Source: Bacteroidia bacterium
Lineage (GTDB): Bacteria; Bacteroidota; Bacteroidia; Bacteroidales; CAJPTX01
Direction of reading: 5' to 3'
NCBI GenBank assembly: GCA_905373665.1
Contig: CAJPTV010000013.1
Location: 1-31,814 of the forward strand
Length of the DNA: 31,814 bases
The first letter of the stretch is position 1. The number at the start of each line of letters is the position of its first letter. Both the position numbers and the translations under genes were made by a program. Under the pieces are notes generated by a model. The model had not been told where the DNA came from. It was given only the letters and a program-made list of their open reading frames with translations, and did not search any database. Shown here piece after piece: positions 25,786 to 31,814 of the stretch.

Positions 25786-27291
25786 TCAAATTTCATGCTC
25801 CCAACGCACCACACACCTACGCCCCTCTGGAGCATCGGAAAAGAGAAGACGTTGGCCATGATATAGCTCCACCACCGCCCCTACGGAGATGGGCTTCCCT
25901 GCGGAAAGATCCCACAGTTCCGTGATGCGTTCGTTCACCAAAAGCCACTTTTCGCCCTGCTTACGAAAAAAAGCTACCCGCTTGCGCTCGCTGAGAGGCA
26001 GTCGCTCGTTCGGCGCAATATTATGCTGCAAGTGCCATGGGTAAAGGGGGCGTCCGTCATAGAGCACGACCCAGTGCTCTTCGCTCATATACTCCCCGTT
26101 GGAATGAAGGTAATAGAGGTCTAGAACGGGGATCGCCCCGCGCACCTTCTCGCCGCAAAAGGGACAAACCCGCCTCTCGATATCGTCGAGCACGAACCAC
26201 TTGTGCGAGCAGTCTAAGTTCGGGCACGGGTGCAATAAATCGACTGTTTTCACAATCTCGTCTTCCCACTCCTGCGCAGTCGGGCGCAAATCAGGCTGGT
26301 GCAGCCCTGTGATAAAGGCTCGGTCAAAGAGCTTCTTGAGGTAGGGACCGCACAGCGTATACGGACGCTGCGCAGGATCGCCCTGCGGTAACTGTTTTTC
26401 GTCTAGGTCAGAGACCCGCACCGCATTAGAAATATCATGCGGATTTTCCACAAAGAGTGCCTTCTCGCCCCGACGGAGCATCTCATCGCGCTCGTCGTCG
26501 TCAATATCAAACACCTTTTGCCCATCAAAGGGGTCGCGGTTCAAAAGGTAAAAATAGACGAGCACTGCCAAGGCAAACCGATCGGTTCGGATGTTCGGAA
26601 GTGAACGGCGCGGGTCATCCTTGGGCAAATTCTTCGTTTGGTAGACCTCGGGAGCGATAAACTCCTTCGTACCAATCACCTCGGGGAAAAACTTCCCTGG
26701 CACCACGAGCCCGTCAATATCGATGATGCACGCCCGACCAGCGGTCGGAGCCACCAGCACGTTGTTAAACGAAAGGTCCGAATGGGCGAGCCCCGCAGCG
26801 TGCAAACGACGCACCGCACGACTAATGCAGAGACAGACCTGAAAATAGTTGTACCAATCGCCTCGCTCTGCGCGCGCCAAAATCGTATTTTGATGCTTTG
26901 CCGATGCAAACCACTTACCGTTCTTCTCTTTCCCTCTCAGGCGCGAACGGTCATTCTCCTTCGACCCGACCTTGAAGAAGAAATCAGCGTCGTAGGTGGG
27001 CGAGACCACCCCCAAACGCCCCTCGTGATAGACGATATTGGTGGGCCAACAGAAAAAGCGCCGCCAATAGTCGCCAAACTCCTGCTCAAAAATACTTTTG
27101 CGGTAACGACTGACGATGTTCTCCAAACGCGCCTGCGTGTTGGCATCTGGCGTCTTTCTAAAAAAAGCTACGACGTACGACTTATCCGGACTGTAATAGA
27201 CATCCTTCGAGCCCCCCGAGCCTATCACCTCATCGATATACTCTATCGGCGTCCCATCCACCGCAACCAGTTCTACTACCTGGGTCGACAT
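25786..27291 (-). CDS. atypical Ser/Thr protein kinase with zinc ribbon (TerY-P triad kinase)
   Basis: A 501-residue cytoplasmic protein with no membrane segment. The kinase domain shows a Gly-rich loop GSGGSKDVYY (24-33), a candidate lysine at about 46, a catalytic loop HSDLSFNN (170-177) and DID at the DFG position (191-193), then FIAPEVYQ. The catalytic Asp172 and Asn are present, but the usual Lys of HRDLKxxN is Ser. A zinc ribbon follows, with cysteines at 356, 361, 376 and 379, then a C-terminal domain of about 120 residues containing two repeat-like segments (WVVLYDGRPLYPW; KWLLVNERITELWDL). It is third in a run with a vWA protein and a PP2C phosphatase (15 bases from the latter). That matches the YegI/TerY-P triad, where kinase and phosphatase act in opposition on common targets. 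Confidence 0.85.
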   Translation of the reverse strand: MSTQVVELVAVDGTPIEYIDEVIGSGGSKDVYYSPDKSYVVAFFRKTPDANTQARLENIVSRYRKSIFEQEFGDYWRRFFCWPTNIVYHEGRLGVVSPTYDADFFFKVGSKENDRSRLRGKEKNGKWFASAKHQNTILARAERGDWYNYFQVCLCISRAVRRLHAAGLAHSDLSFNNVLVAPTAGRACIIDIDGLVVPGKFFPEVIGTKEFIAPEVYQTKNLPKDDPRRSLPNIRTDRFALAVLVYFYLLNRDPFDGQKVFDIDDDERDEMLRRGEKALFVENPHDISNAVRVSDLDEKQLPQGDPAQRPYTLCGPYLKKLFDRAFITGLHQPDLRPTAQEWEDEIVKTVDLLHPCPNLDCSHKWFVLDDIERRVCPFCGEKVRGAIPVLDLYYLHSNGEYMSEEHWVVLYDGRPLYPWHLQHNIAPNERLPLSERKRVAFFRKQGEKWLLVNERITELWDLSAGKPISVGAVVELYHGQRLLFSDAPEGRRCVVRWEHEI

Positions 27292-27306
27292 TGTAGCCCT
27301 CCGCCT

Positions 27307-28539
27307 CTAAAACAACATGGCTAAGGTTCGGTCATCATGACTTCCCTTCGCCCAAAACTGAAGCCATTTCTCAAGGGAGAGTTCCACGGCCTTCATATTG
27401 TCAAGCGAGACTGCGACATGGTACTCATTCTTTCCGTGAAGGTCTGCCCAAAAACGCCCCCACGCCTCGGGCATTGAGAGTGCCGCATCAGACTCAAACT
27501 TCGCATCGCTTACCCCATCGGTCATCAGGCACAAGGCGGTAAAATCGGCCACTACGGCGCGTCGAATCCGCTGCGCGATAGCCTGTGGATTTCCCCCGAT
27601 CTCGGGCATGGTGAGGAAACGGGTCTGTCCCTCATACTCGCCGTGATCTGGCGTCCCGAGCAGAAATACCTCCTTCTCGTTGGCATCATAGAGTGCCAAG
27701 GCGCCGTCGCCCACCCACCAAGTCACAAAGAGGTAGCTCGTCCCTACCTTCTTACAAAGCGCCACCTGTAAGGTCGTCGCATACTCTCGCACCTGCCTCT
27801 CCTGCGTCTGCGCCTCAGCACAGATGGCTTCGTAAGCGGCCGCTACGCCCTTACAAAGCGCCTCGGCGAGATGCTGTTTCGCCAACTCTAGATCCGAACA
27901 CCGCAACTTCAGGGCATTGGTAGAAAGGAGATACTTCTCGCACGCCTTACATGCCGTGTCACAAGCTAGCGAAGCGCCCTTGCGTGAAAAGGCTGCCGAG
28001 CCTGCCCCATCTGCCACAGCCAAGAAATAGATATCTTTCTTGGTAAAATAACTGATGTGAAACGCATCATCCCGCGGTTTCCCTTCGTGTGCGTGCGAAC
28101 GTCCTCGTACACTGGCGGCTAACAGACGTTTGGGTGTATGCCACGCCACGATATGCGAATGCGTATTGGGCGTAGGATATTCCATGTCGGGGGGTGTGGG
28201 TAAATCCAGCCATTTCGAGCGCGGATCGCCGTTTACCAAGAAGCGGACTTGCCACTCCCGCGGCTTAGCGTCGGGGCTAAAGTCTGTCCACAAGCGCAAT
28301 AACAGGTTGTGTTGCCCCTCTTTTTTCGGAATTCCTGTAATAGACTTCTTTGCAGAGGAATAGTTGAGCCCTAACTCCTCTAGTCCTACAATCTCGAGCA
28401 CCACCTTATATTTCTCATTATCGCCATATTCCTCGAGCTGCAGCGCGTCTAGGAAGTCAAAATAAAGCGAATAGGGTTTATTTTCCACCCCATTCGGAAG
28501 GATAACAACCTCGTTCTCTAGGCGATAAGTAGACGACAT
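27307..28539 (-). CDS. PP2C-family protein phosphatase with N-terminal Ig-like domain
   Basis: A 410-residue protein. Residues about 130-410 form a PP2C (PPM) phosphatase: RGRSHAHEGKPRDDAF, VADGAGSAAFSRKGA (about 175-190), CLMTDGVSD and the closing HDDRTLAMLF carry the metal-binding aspartates. Residues about 10-105 look like a putative Ig / cadherin-like domain (LPNGVENKPYSLYFDF, then LGLNYSSAKKSITGIPKKEGQHNLLLRLW), a fold usually seen outside cells. No signal peptide is visible, so it is likely cytoplasmic. It is the phosphatase of the triad, 21 bases after the vWA gene and 15 before the kinase gene, and is expected to remove phosphates placed by the kinase. Confidence 0.87.
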   Translation of the reverse strand: MSSTYRLENEVVILPNGVENKPYSLYFDFLDALQLEEYGDNEKYKVVLEIVGLEELGLNYSSAKKSITGIPKKEGQHNLLLRLWTDFSPDAKPREWQVRFLVNGDPRSKWLDLPTPPDMEYPTPNTHSHIVAWHTPKRLLAASVRGRSHAHEGKPRDDAFHISYFTKKDIYFLAVADGAGSAAFSRKGASLACDTACKACEKYLLSTNALKLRCSDLELAKQHLAEALCKGVAAAYEAICAEAQTQERQVREYATTLQVALCKKVGTSYLFVTWWVGDGALALYDANEKEVFLLGTPDHGEYEGQTRFLTMPEIGGNPQAIAQRIRRAVVADFTALCLMTDGVSDAKFESDAALSMPEAWGRFWADLHGKNEYHVAVSLDNMKAVELSLEKWLQFWAKGSHDDRTLAMLF

Positions 28540-28560
28540 TCCTCGTTCCCCTTTGGGTGC

Positions 28561-29196
28561 TTAAAACAGCGGGTGTAGTTCGTCAGGCACTGCGGGCAGA
28601 TCGTTCCCTGTGGTATTTTGCCCAGCATCCACGAGTTGGCTTCCGGTAGAAATAGAGGCAGAAACCCAACGGAAGAAGGCTCGTATCCCAGCTGAGTCCA
28701 TTGTCTCAAGGCGTACGACATTCTCGGTAATCTGCTGCAAGATGGTATCGTCGGCATCTGGTCCTGCGGCACAAGCGACCACGATGCCCACCTTCCGCTT
28801 CTTGAACTCAGCGAGTCCCTCTTCCCACGCATCGTTTGGGGCGCCGTCGGTAAAGATAAAGACGAGGGGCTTCCAATCGCCCTTTACGGTAGTGGTCGAC
28901 TTTGTCACTTCGTTATCTAGGCGATCTGCCAAGAGTTTCAATGCTTTACCGAGCGAAGTTAGTCCGCGTGCGGTGAAGTGTGGGGTTTGAAAGTCATTCA
29001 AATCGGTAAGGGGGACGACTTGGGTCGCCTCGTTATCAAAGCAAATGACACTCAAGTAGGCCGACTCGAGGGCGTGCGGATCTTGCCGCAAGGAGCTCAC
29101 AAGGTTATCTACGCCGTTCTCTACGGCGGTAATCGGTTCCCCTAGCATAGAGCCCGAGGTGTCGAGGACTAGGTAAATAGGTAATCGTCTAGGCAT
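28561..29196 (-). CDS. TerY/YegL-like von Willebrand factor A protein
   Basis: A 211-residue protein consisting of one vWA domain starting at the N-terminus. The MIDAS metal site is complete: DTSGS (12-16), Thr80 in RGLTSLG and Asp117 in FTDGAPND. The rest of the fold follows (YLSVICFDNEATQVVPL, VGIVVACAAGPDAD). Residues about 180-211 form a polar tail. Such proteins use a divalent ion to bind partners and head the TerY-P triads (vWA, PP2C, kinase). This one is first of the three and has a -7 box upstream (29261-29268). No TerD or TerC gene lies in the window. Confidence 0.9.
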   Translation of the reverse strand: MPRRLPIYLVLDTSGSMLGEPITAVENGVDNLVSSLRQDPHALESAYLSVICFDNEATQVVPLTDLNDFQTPHFTARGLTSLGKALKLLADRLDNEVTKSTTTVKGDWKPLVFIFTDGAPNDAWEEGLAEFKKRKVGIVVACAAGPDADDTILQQITENVVRLETMDSAGIRAFFRWVSASISTGSQLVDAGQNTTGNDLPAVPDELHPLF

Positions 29197-29260
29197 CTTT
29201 TAGGTCGTTTATAGTACCACGAACGCCCATCGCACTCTCGCAGGAAGACGACAGGTTCTG

Positions 29261-29268
29261 CAAATGTA
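29261..29268 (-). promoter_or_regulatory. vWA-PP2C-kinase operon -7 promoter box
   Basis: Minus-strand TACATTTG matches TAnnTTTG, 64 bases before the vWA ATG and after the cupin stop. It suggests the triad is transcribed separately from the cupin gene. No clear -33 element is visible. Confidence 0.5.
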
Positions 29269-29298
29269 ATCAAATCTTAAAATACTGTCTTTCTTTCC

Positions 29299-29622
29299 CT
29301 AGCCTCGAATCATCGTGAGCAACATCTTAAAGCGCTCAGTTGCTTGGAGACTATGTGGGTGTCCGGCAGGCATGATAATACAATCGCCCCGCTTAAGGTG
29401 GTGCGGTTGTCCGTCGATACGTATTTCTACCTCGCCATCAAGAACTTGGACGAAGGCGTCGAAATTAGCCGTATGTTCGGAGAGTCCCTGCCCCTTATCG
29501 AAGGCGAAAAGGGTTATATTCCCCGCCTCGTTCTTTGTCACCTGTTTACTTACTACGCCGCCAGCGGTGTAATCTATAGAGGCTTCAAGGGCGATACAGC
29601 GAGCTTTTTCGTATGTTTCCAT
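29299..29622 (-). CDS. small cupin-domain protein
   Basis: A 107-residue single cupin barrel. The two cupin motifs are visible: motif 1 around SEHTANFDAFVQVLDGEVEIRIDG and motif 2 around LKRGDCIIMPAGHPHSLQA. They give metal-ligand candidates His51 (in EHT) and the histidines of GHPHS, though motif 1 has only one His. Enzymatic and purely binding members cannot be told apart. The upstream neighbour is the large repeat-filled gap, and the vWA gene lies 102 bases downstream with its own -7 box, so this is probably a separate transcript. Confidence 0.85.
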   Translation of the reverse strand: METYEKARCIALEASIDYTAGGVVSKQVTKNEAGNITLFAFDKGQGLSEHTANFDAFVQVLDGEVEIRIDGQPHHLKRGDCIIMPAGHPHSLQATERFKMLLTMIRG

Positions 29623-29704
29623 TACTGGTCGTATTTAGATAAGTAGGGGGAAAGCTCCCCTTCCCCTCCTACTAATACGTAAAAAAAGCTTTTTGTTTAC
29701 ATGA

Positions 29705-30114
29705 TTTTTTAGGACAGTATCGGCGCTAAGGGCGCGCCGCCCGTGGTGGAGGGTCCTCACGCCGAACGGGCGGGTCCTAAGGGCGGACGGCCCGTGGTGG
29801 AGGAGAGGCGGGAGATAATCAACAAGGCGCGGCGTTTGATGGCGCGGTGCGCCATGTGGTGTTTTTTCGCATCGATTCATTATGCGCCTCACGGCGCAGG
29901 GCGAAAGCATGCTGCGCCCCTACAGAACCCCTCCATTCGGTTGAAAAGGGATAAACGGGAAGGCGGCACGTCGTGCCGAGTTGCCCCTACAGGGAAGGGT
30001 TGGGAATATGCCTCGCCCTGCGGGCGAGAGGGCGTAGCATGCTGCGGCGCTACGAACCCCGGAACCCCGCCGTTCGGGTGCTAAGGGCGGCAAGCCCTTA
30101 GCGCCTATAGGCGC
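29705..30114. repeat. repeat-filled intergenic region (gap 29623-30104)
   Basis: This fills most of the only gap above 300 bases. Two copies of a CTAAGGG-to-GTGGTGGAGG module lie at about 29726-29752 and 29777-29803. Hairpins with different stems follow: 29883-29898 (TGCGCC/GGCGCA), 29964-29978 (CGGCACG/CGTGCCG), 30012-30028 (CTCGCCC/GGGCGAG) and 30081-30101 (CTAAGGGC/GCCCTTAG). Two of these precede the conserved core GGCGTAGCATGCTGCG or a near form. 29871-29903 repeats the window's first 33 bases. The palindrome GCGCCTATAGGCGC (30101-30114) overlaps the DUF4293 stop. Open frames here are GC-rich artefacts. The short part 29623-29704 holds no gene and no -7 box. Confidence 0.75.
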
Positions 30115-30566
30115 GACAGGCTTCGCAAAATCGCAATATCTTTCTTTACACCCAGAAAGCCCAAGAGGGTAAGAATGGCGGCTATCAAGGGCAAGAGATA
30201 AACAATTGAAAGCGAGGTCAATCCCTCCACCTGCCCAGATAGCGTGCGATAGTAAAAGTAAGACAAGCCCAATACGCCAAGATCTAACACCATAGCGATG
30301 CCACTCAAACGCAACTGCAAGGCGCGACGTTTGAAACAAAAGATCGTGATAAGGGTTGACAATACGGCAAGGAGCACCACGACGTGCAAGGGCCAAAAAG
30401 AGAGGGCAAAGTTATAACTCCCGGCAGGGTCTACCACGACACCGTTCCATACCGAAAGATTGATCGCCCCCTCTGGCGTCGTGATGTACGCAAAACTTGC
30501 AAAATAGAAAACAGCAAGAAGTACTGCCGCTAAAAACCAATAGAGAGACTGCACACGCTGAATCAT
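30105..30566 (-). CDS. DUF4293 family membrane protein
   Basis: A 153-residue inner-membrane protein with four hydrophobic segments (about residues 8-28, 52-75, 88-106 and 117-138). The N-terminus MIQRVQSLYWFLAA and the C-terminal pattern GVKKDIAILRSLSRL are the DUF4293 hallmarks, a Bacteroidetes-restricted family of unknown function. I place the start at the ATG 30566, not the TTG at 30572, because the family begins MIQR. It follows the pseudouridine synthase gene by 29 bases and is probably co-transcribed with it. The stop codon lies inside a palindromic intergenic repeat, so the extreme C-terminus may have been set by that repeat. Confidence 0.85.
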   Translation of the reverse strand: MIQRVQSLYWFLAAVLLAVFYFASFAYITTPEGAINLSVWNGVVVDPAGSYNFALSFWPLHVVVLLAVLSTLITIFCFKRRALQLRLSGIAMVLDLGVLGLSYFYYRTLSGQVEGLTSLSIVYLLPLIAAILTLLGFLGVKKDIAILRSLSRL

Positions 30567-30595
30567 CGCCAAAATAAAACTAGGTTAACACCACC

Positions 30596-31814
30596 CTACT
30601 TGTAACTATCGTTCTTGAGCATCCGAACCTCCTCTGCGGTAAGGTAACGCCACGTCCCGCGCGGGAGGTTACGCTTGGTCATCCCCGCATAATAGACTCG
30701 GTCGAGGCGTTCGACACGGAAGCCCAACGAATCAAACATACGACGTACGACACGGTTCTGTCCCGTATGGATTGTGACCCCCACGGTAGCGGAATCATTA
30801 GGGCGTACGTAGGCGATTTCATCTACGCGTGCCACCTCGCCGTCGTCAAGGGTTACGCCCGCAAGGAGCTGCTCCATATCGCTGGCATTCACCTTACGAT
30901 CGAGGGTTACCTCGTAAATCTTTTGCTTCGCGTAACTGGGGTGCGTCAAGCGATCGGTTAGTTCGCCGTCATTGGTTAAGAGGAGCAGCCCGGTCGTATT
31001 ACGGTCGAGCCGCCCTACGGGGTAAATCCGTTCTGAGCAGGCATCCTTCACGAGCTCCAGCACGGTATGCTCGGCATGAGGGTCTTCGACGGTGCAGATA
31101 TAATCCTTTGGCTTATTGAGCAGGATGTAGACTTTTTGCTCTAATTTTAGCGTCTCTCCGTTGCGCGTGACCACATCTTGCTGGGGGATGATCTTTTCCC
31201 CGAGCGTAGTACACACCACGCCGTTGATGGAGATTTCGCCGTTGGTAATCATTTCATCCGCATCGCGACGACTGCACTCGCCACAATGGGCGATATAGCG
31301 GTTGAGTCGCATGGGCTGTGAAAGGTCTATGGGGGGACGCATCGCCTCTGCCTCACGTCGCGCATCGCGCGCCCAAGGCGACTCATTGCGTAGGCGATCC
31401 GTATTCCGGTCCTCGCGCCGGTCCTCGCGCCGGACAGGCGAGTTCCTAGAAGCGGACGAGTTGGGGGCAAAGCGATCCTTGCGCTGATCCTCGCGCCGCT
31501 TATTACCAGACTTCCCGGCTCTTTTCTCGTTTTGTGGCGTGCCTAAAATCTCATTTAGTCCATCGAAATAGCGGTTCTCGCCACCCCATGCATCACGGTT
31601 GCGCCGAACCTCGCGCCGATCCTCACGCCGGTCGGGCGAGTTCCTAGAAGCGGACGAGTTGGGGGCAAAGCGATCCTCTCTCCGATCTGGGCGTCGCCCA
31701 TTTTTTCCTGCCAAGCGATCTTCTTTTTGGTCACGCCGCCGCTGCCGCTCCTCAAAGTGTCGGTTCTCGCGGTCCTCGTGGCGGTCCTTGCGCCGGACGG
31801 GCGAGGTTCTAGGC
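30596..31814 (-). CDS. RsuA/RluB-family rRNA pseudouridine synthase, N-terminus beyond window
   Basis: A partial gene of at least 405 residues. The C-terminal part (from MRLNRYIAHCGECSRRDADEM) is an S4 RNA-binding domain followed by the RsuA-type catalytic domain, with the catalytic Asp in GRLDRNTTGLLLLTNDGEL. It probably modifies 23S rRNA like RluB, though RluE or RsuA roles are not excluded. In front lies a long Arg/Asp/Glu-rich low-complexity region with repeats such as RFAPNSSASRNSP and RREDRRED. The frame stays open through the right edge. An apparent start at 31714 is TTG inside the repeat region and is not convincing. The DUF4293 gene follows 29 bases later. Confidence 0.88.
   Translation of the reverse strand, partial: PRTSPVRRKDRHEDRENRHFEERQRRRDQKEDRLAGKNGRRPDRREDRFAPNSSASRNSPDRREDRREVRRNRDAWGGENRYFDGLNEILGTPQNEKRAGKSGNKRREDQRKDRFAPNSSASRNSPVRREDRREDRNTDRLRNESPWARDARREAEAMRPPIDLSQPMRLNRYIAHCGECSRRDADEMITNGEISINGVVCTTLGEKIIPQQDVVTRNGETLKLEQKVYILLNKPKDYICTVEDPHAEHTVLELVKDACSERIYPVGRLDRNTTGLLLLTNDGELTDRLTHPSYAKQKIYEVTLDRKVNASDMEQLLAGVTLDDGEVARVDEIAYVRPNDSATVGVTIHTGQNRVVRRMFDSLGFRVERLDRVYYAGMTKRNLPRGTWRYLTAEEVRMLKNDSYK
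31437..31479 (-). repeat. 43-bp coding repeat, copy 1
   Basis: Identical over 43 bases to 31635-31677, 198 bases (66 codons) away and in the same frame. It encodes RFAPNSSASRNSP in the N-terminal extension of the pseudouridine synthase. Confidence 0.85.
31635..31677 (-). repeat. 43-bp coding repeat, copy 2
   Basis: Exact copy of 31437-31479. A third, diverged unit starts at about 31795 and is cut by the window edge (encoding RTSPVRR). Shorter CCTCGCGCCGG-type repeats lie between the copies. Confidence 0.85.

Noticed and set aside
1..29903. Direct repeats at 1-33 and 29871-29903 as ends of a genomic island
   Set aside because: The genes between are housekeeping genes, there is no integrase, and the repeats belong to a dispersed intergenic family with more copies.
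29635..30084. Open frames on both strands in the repeat-rich gap (91 and 113 codons)
   Set aside because: They are built from GC-rich repeat words, resemble no protein I know, have no ribosome-binding site, and overlap each other on opposite strands.
31400..31700. CRISPR-like array at the right edge
   Set aside because: The repeats are in frame within a coding region, irregularly spaced, and encode a charged protein tail.

Overview
The window is a chromosomal segment of a Bacteroidales bacterium, most like Porphyromonas or a close relative. The evidence is: (i) an etfB-etfA-acyl-CoA dehydrogenase cluster, a PepO-type lipoprotein peptidase, a DUF4293 protein and the S6-S18-L9 ribosomal operon, all with Bacteroidetes-type sequences; (ii) upstream regions carrying the Bacteroidetes -7 box TAnnTTTG, in two cases with a TTG 19-20 bases upstream; (iii) a tRNA-Arg(CCT) without an encoded CCA. 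The genus is an inference from protein recognition, not from a search.

Layout. Bases 1-257 are an intergenic GC-rich repeat. recQ (minus) and dnaE (plus) diverge from about 2.5 kb. Plus-strand genes follow to 14.6 kb: trxA, a shrunken TolC-type efflux lipoprotein, a zinc macrodomain ADP-ribosyl hydrolase, tRNA-Arg, tyrS, a gate-domain transporter, rpsF-rpsR-rplI and aspS. A 20-bp perfect-stem bidirectional terminator at 14.65 kb separates these from a minus-strand block running to the right edge. In transcription order from the right, that block is: an RsuA/RluB-type pseudouridine synthase (cut by the window edge) and a DUF4293 membrane protein; a 480-base repeat-filled gap; a small cupin; a vWA-PP2C phosphatase-protein kinase triad; a Ca2+-type P-type ATPase and a DUF805 membrane protein; etfB-etfA-acyl-CoA dehydrogenase-pepO; and a LysM/periplasmic-binding protein.

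Most genes are housekeeping. The most interesting locus is 22.6-29.2 kb: a TerY/YegL-like vWA protein, a PP2C phosphatase with an extra N-terminal Ig-like domain, and an atypical zinc-ribbon kinase, closely followed on the same strand by a Ca2+-transporting ATPase and a DUF805 protein and closed by one terminator. This looks like a phospho-signalling module coupled to cation transport. The triad is a known architecture (TerY-P / YegIKL type); its link to the calcium pump is my inference.

The second notable signal is a dispersed intergenic repeat family (1-213, 22487-22579, 29705-30114 and perhaps 25739-25767). It is built from short hairpins whose stems differ in sequence but keep their pairing, each followed by a conserved GCATGC-containing core, plus a second CTAAGGGCGCGCCGCCC module. 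I see no CRISPR array, insertion sequence, prophage gene or riboswitch.
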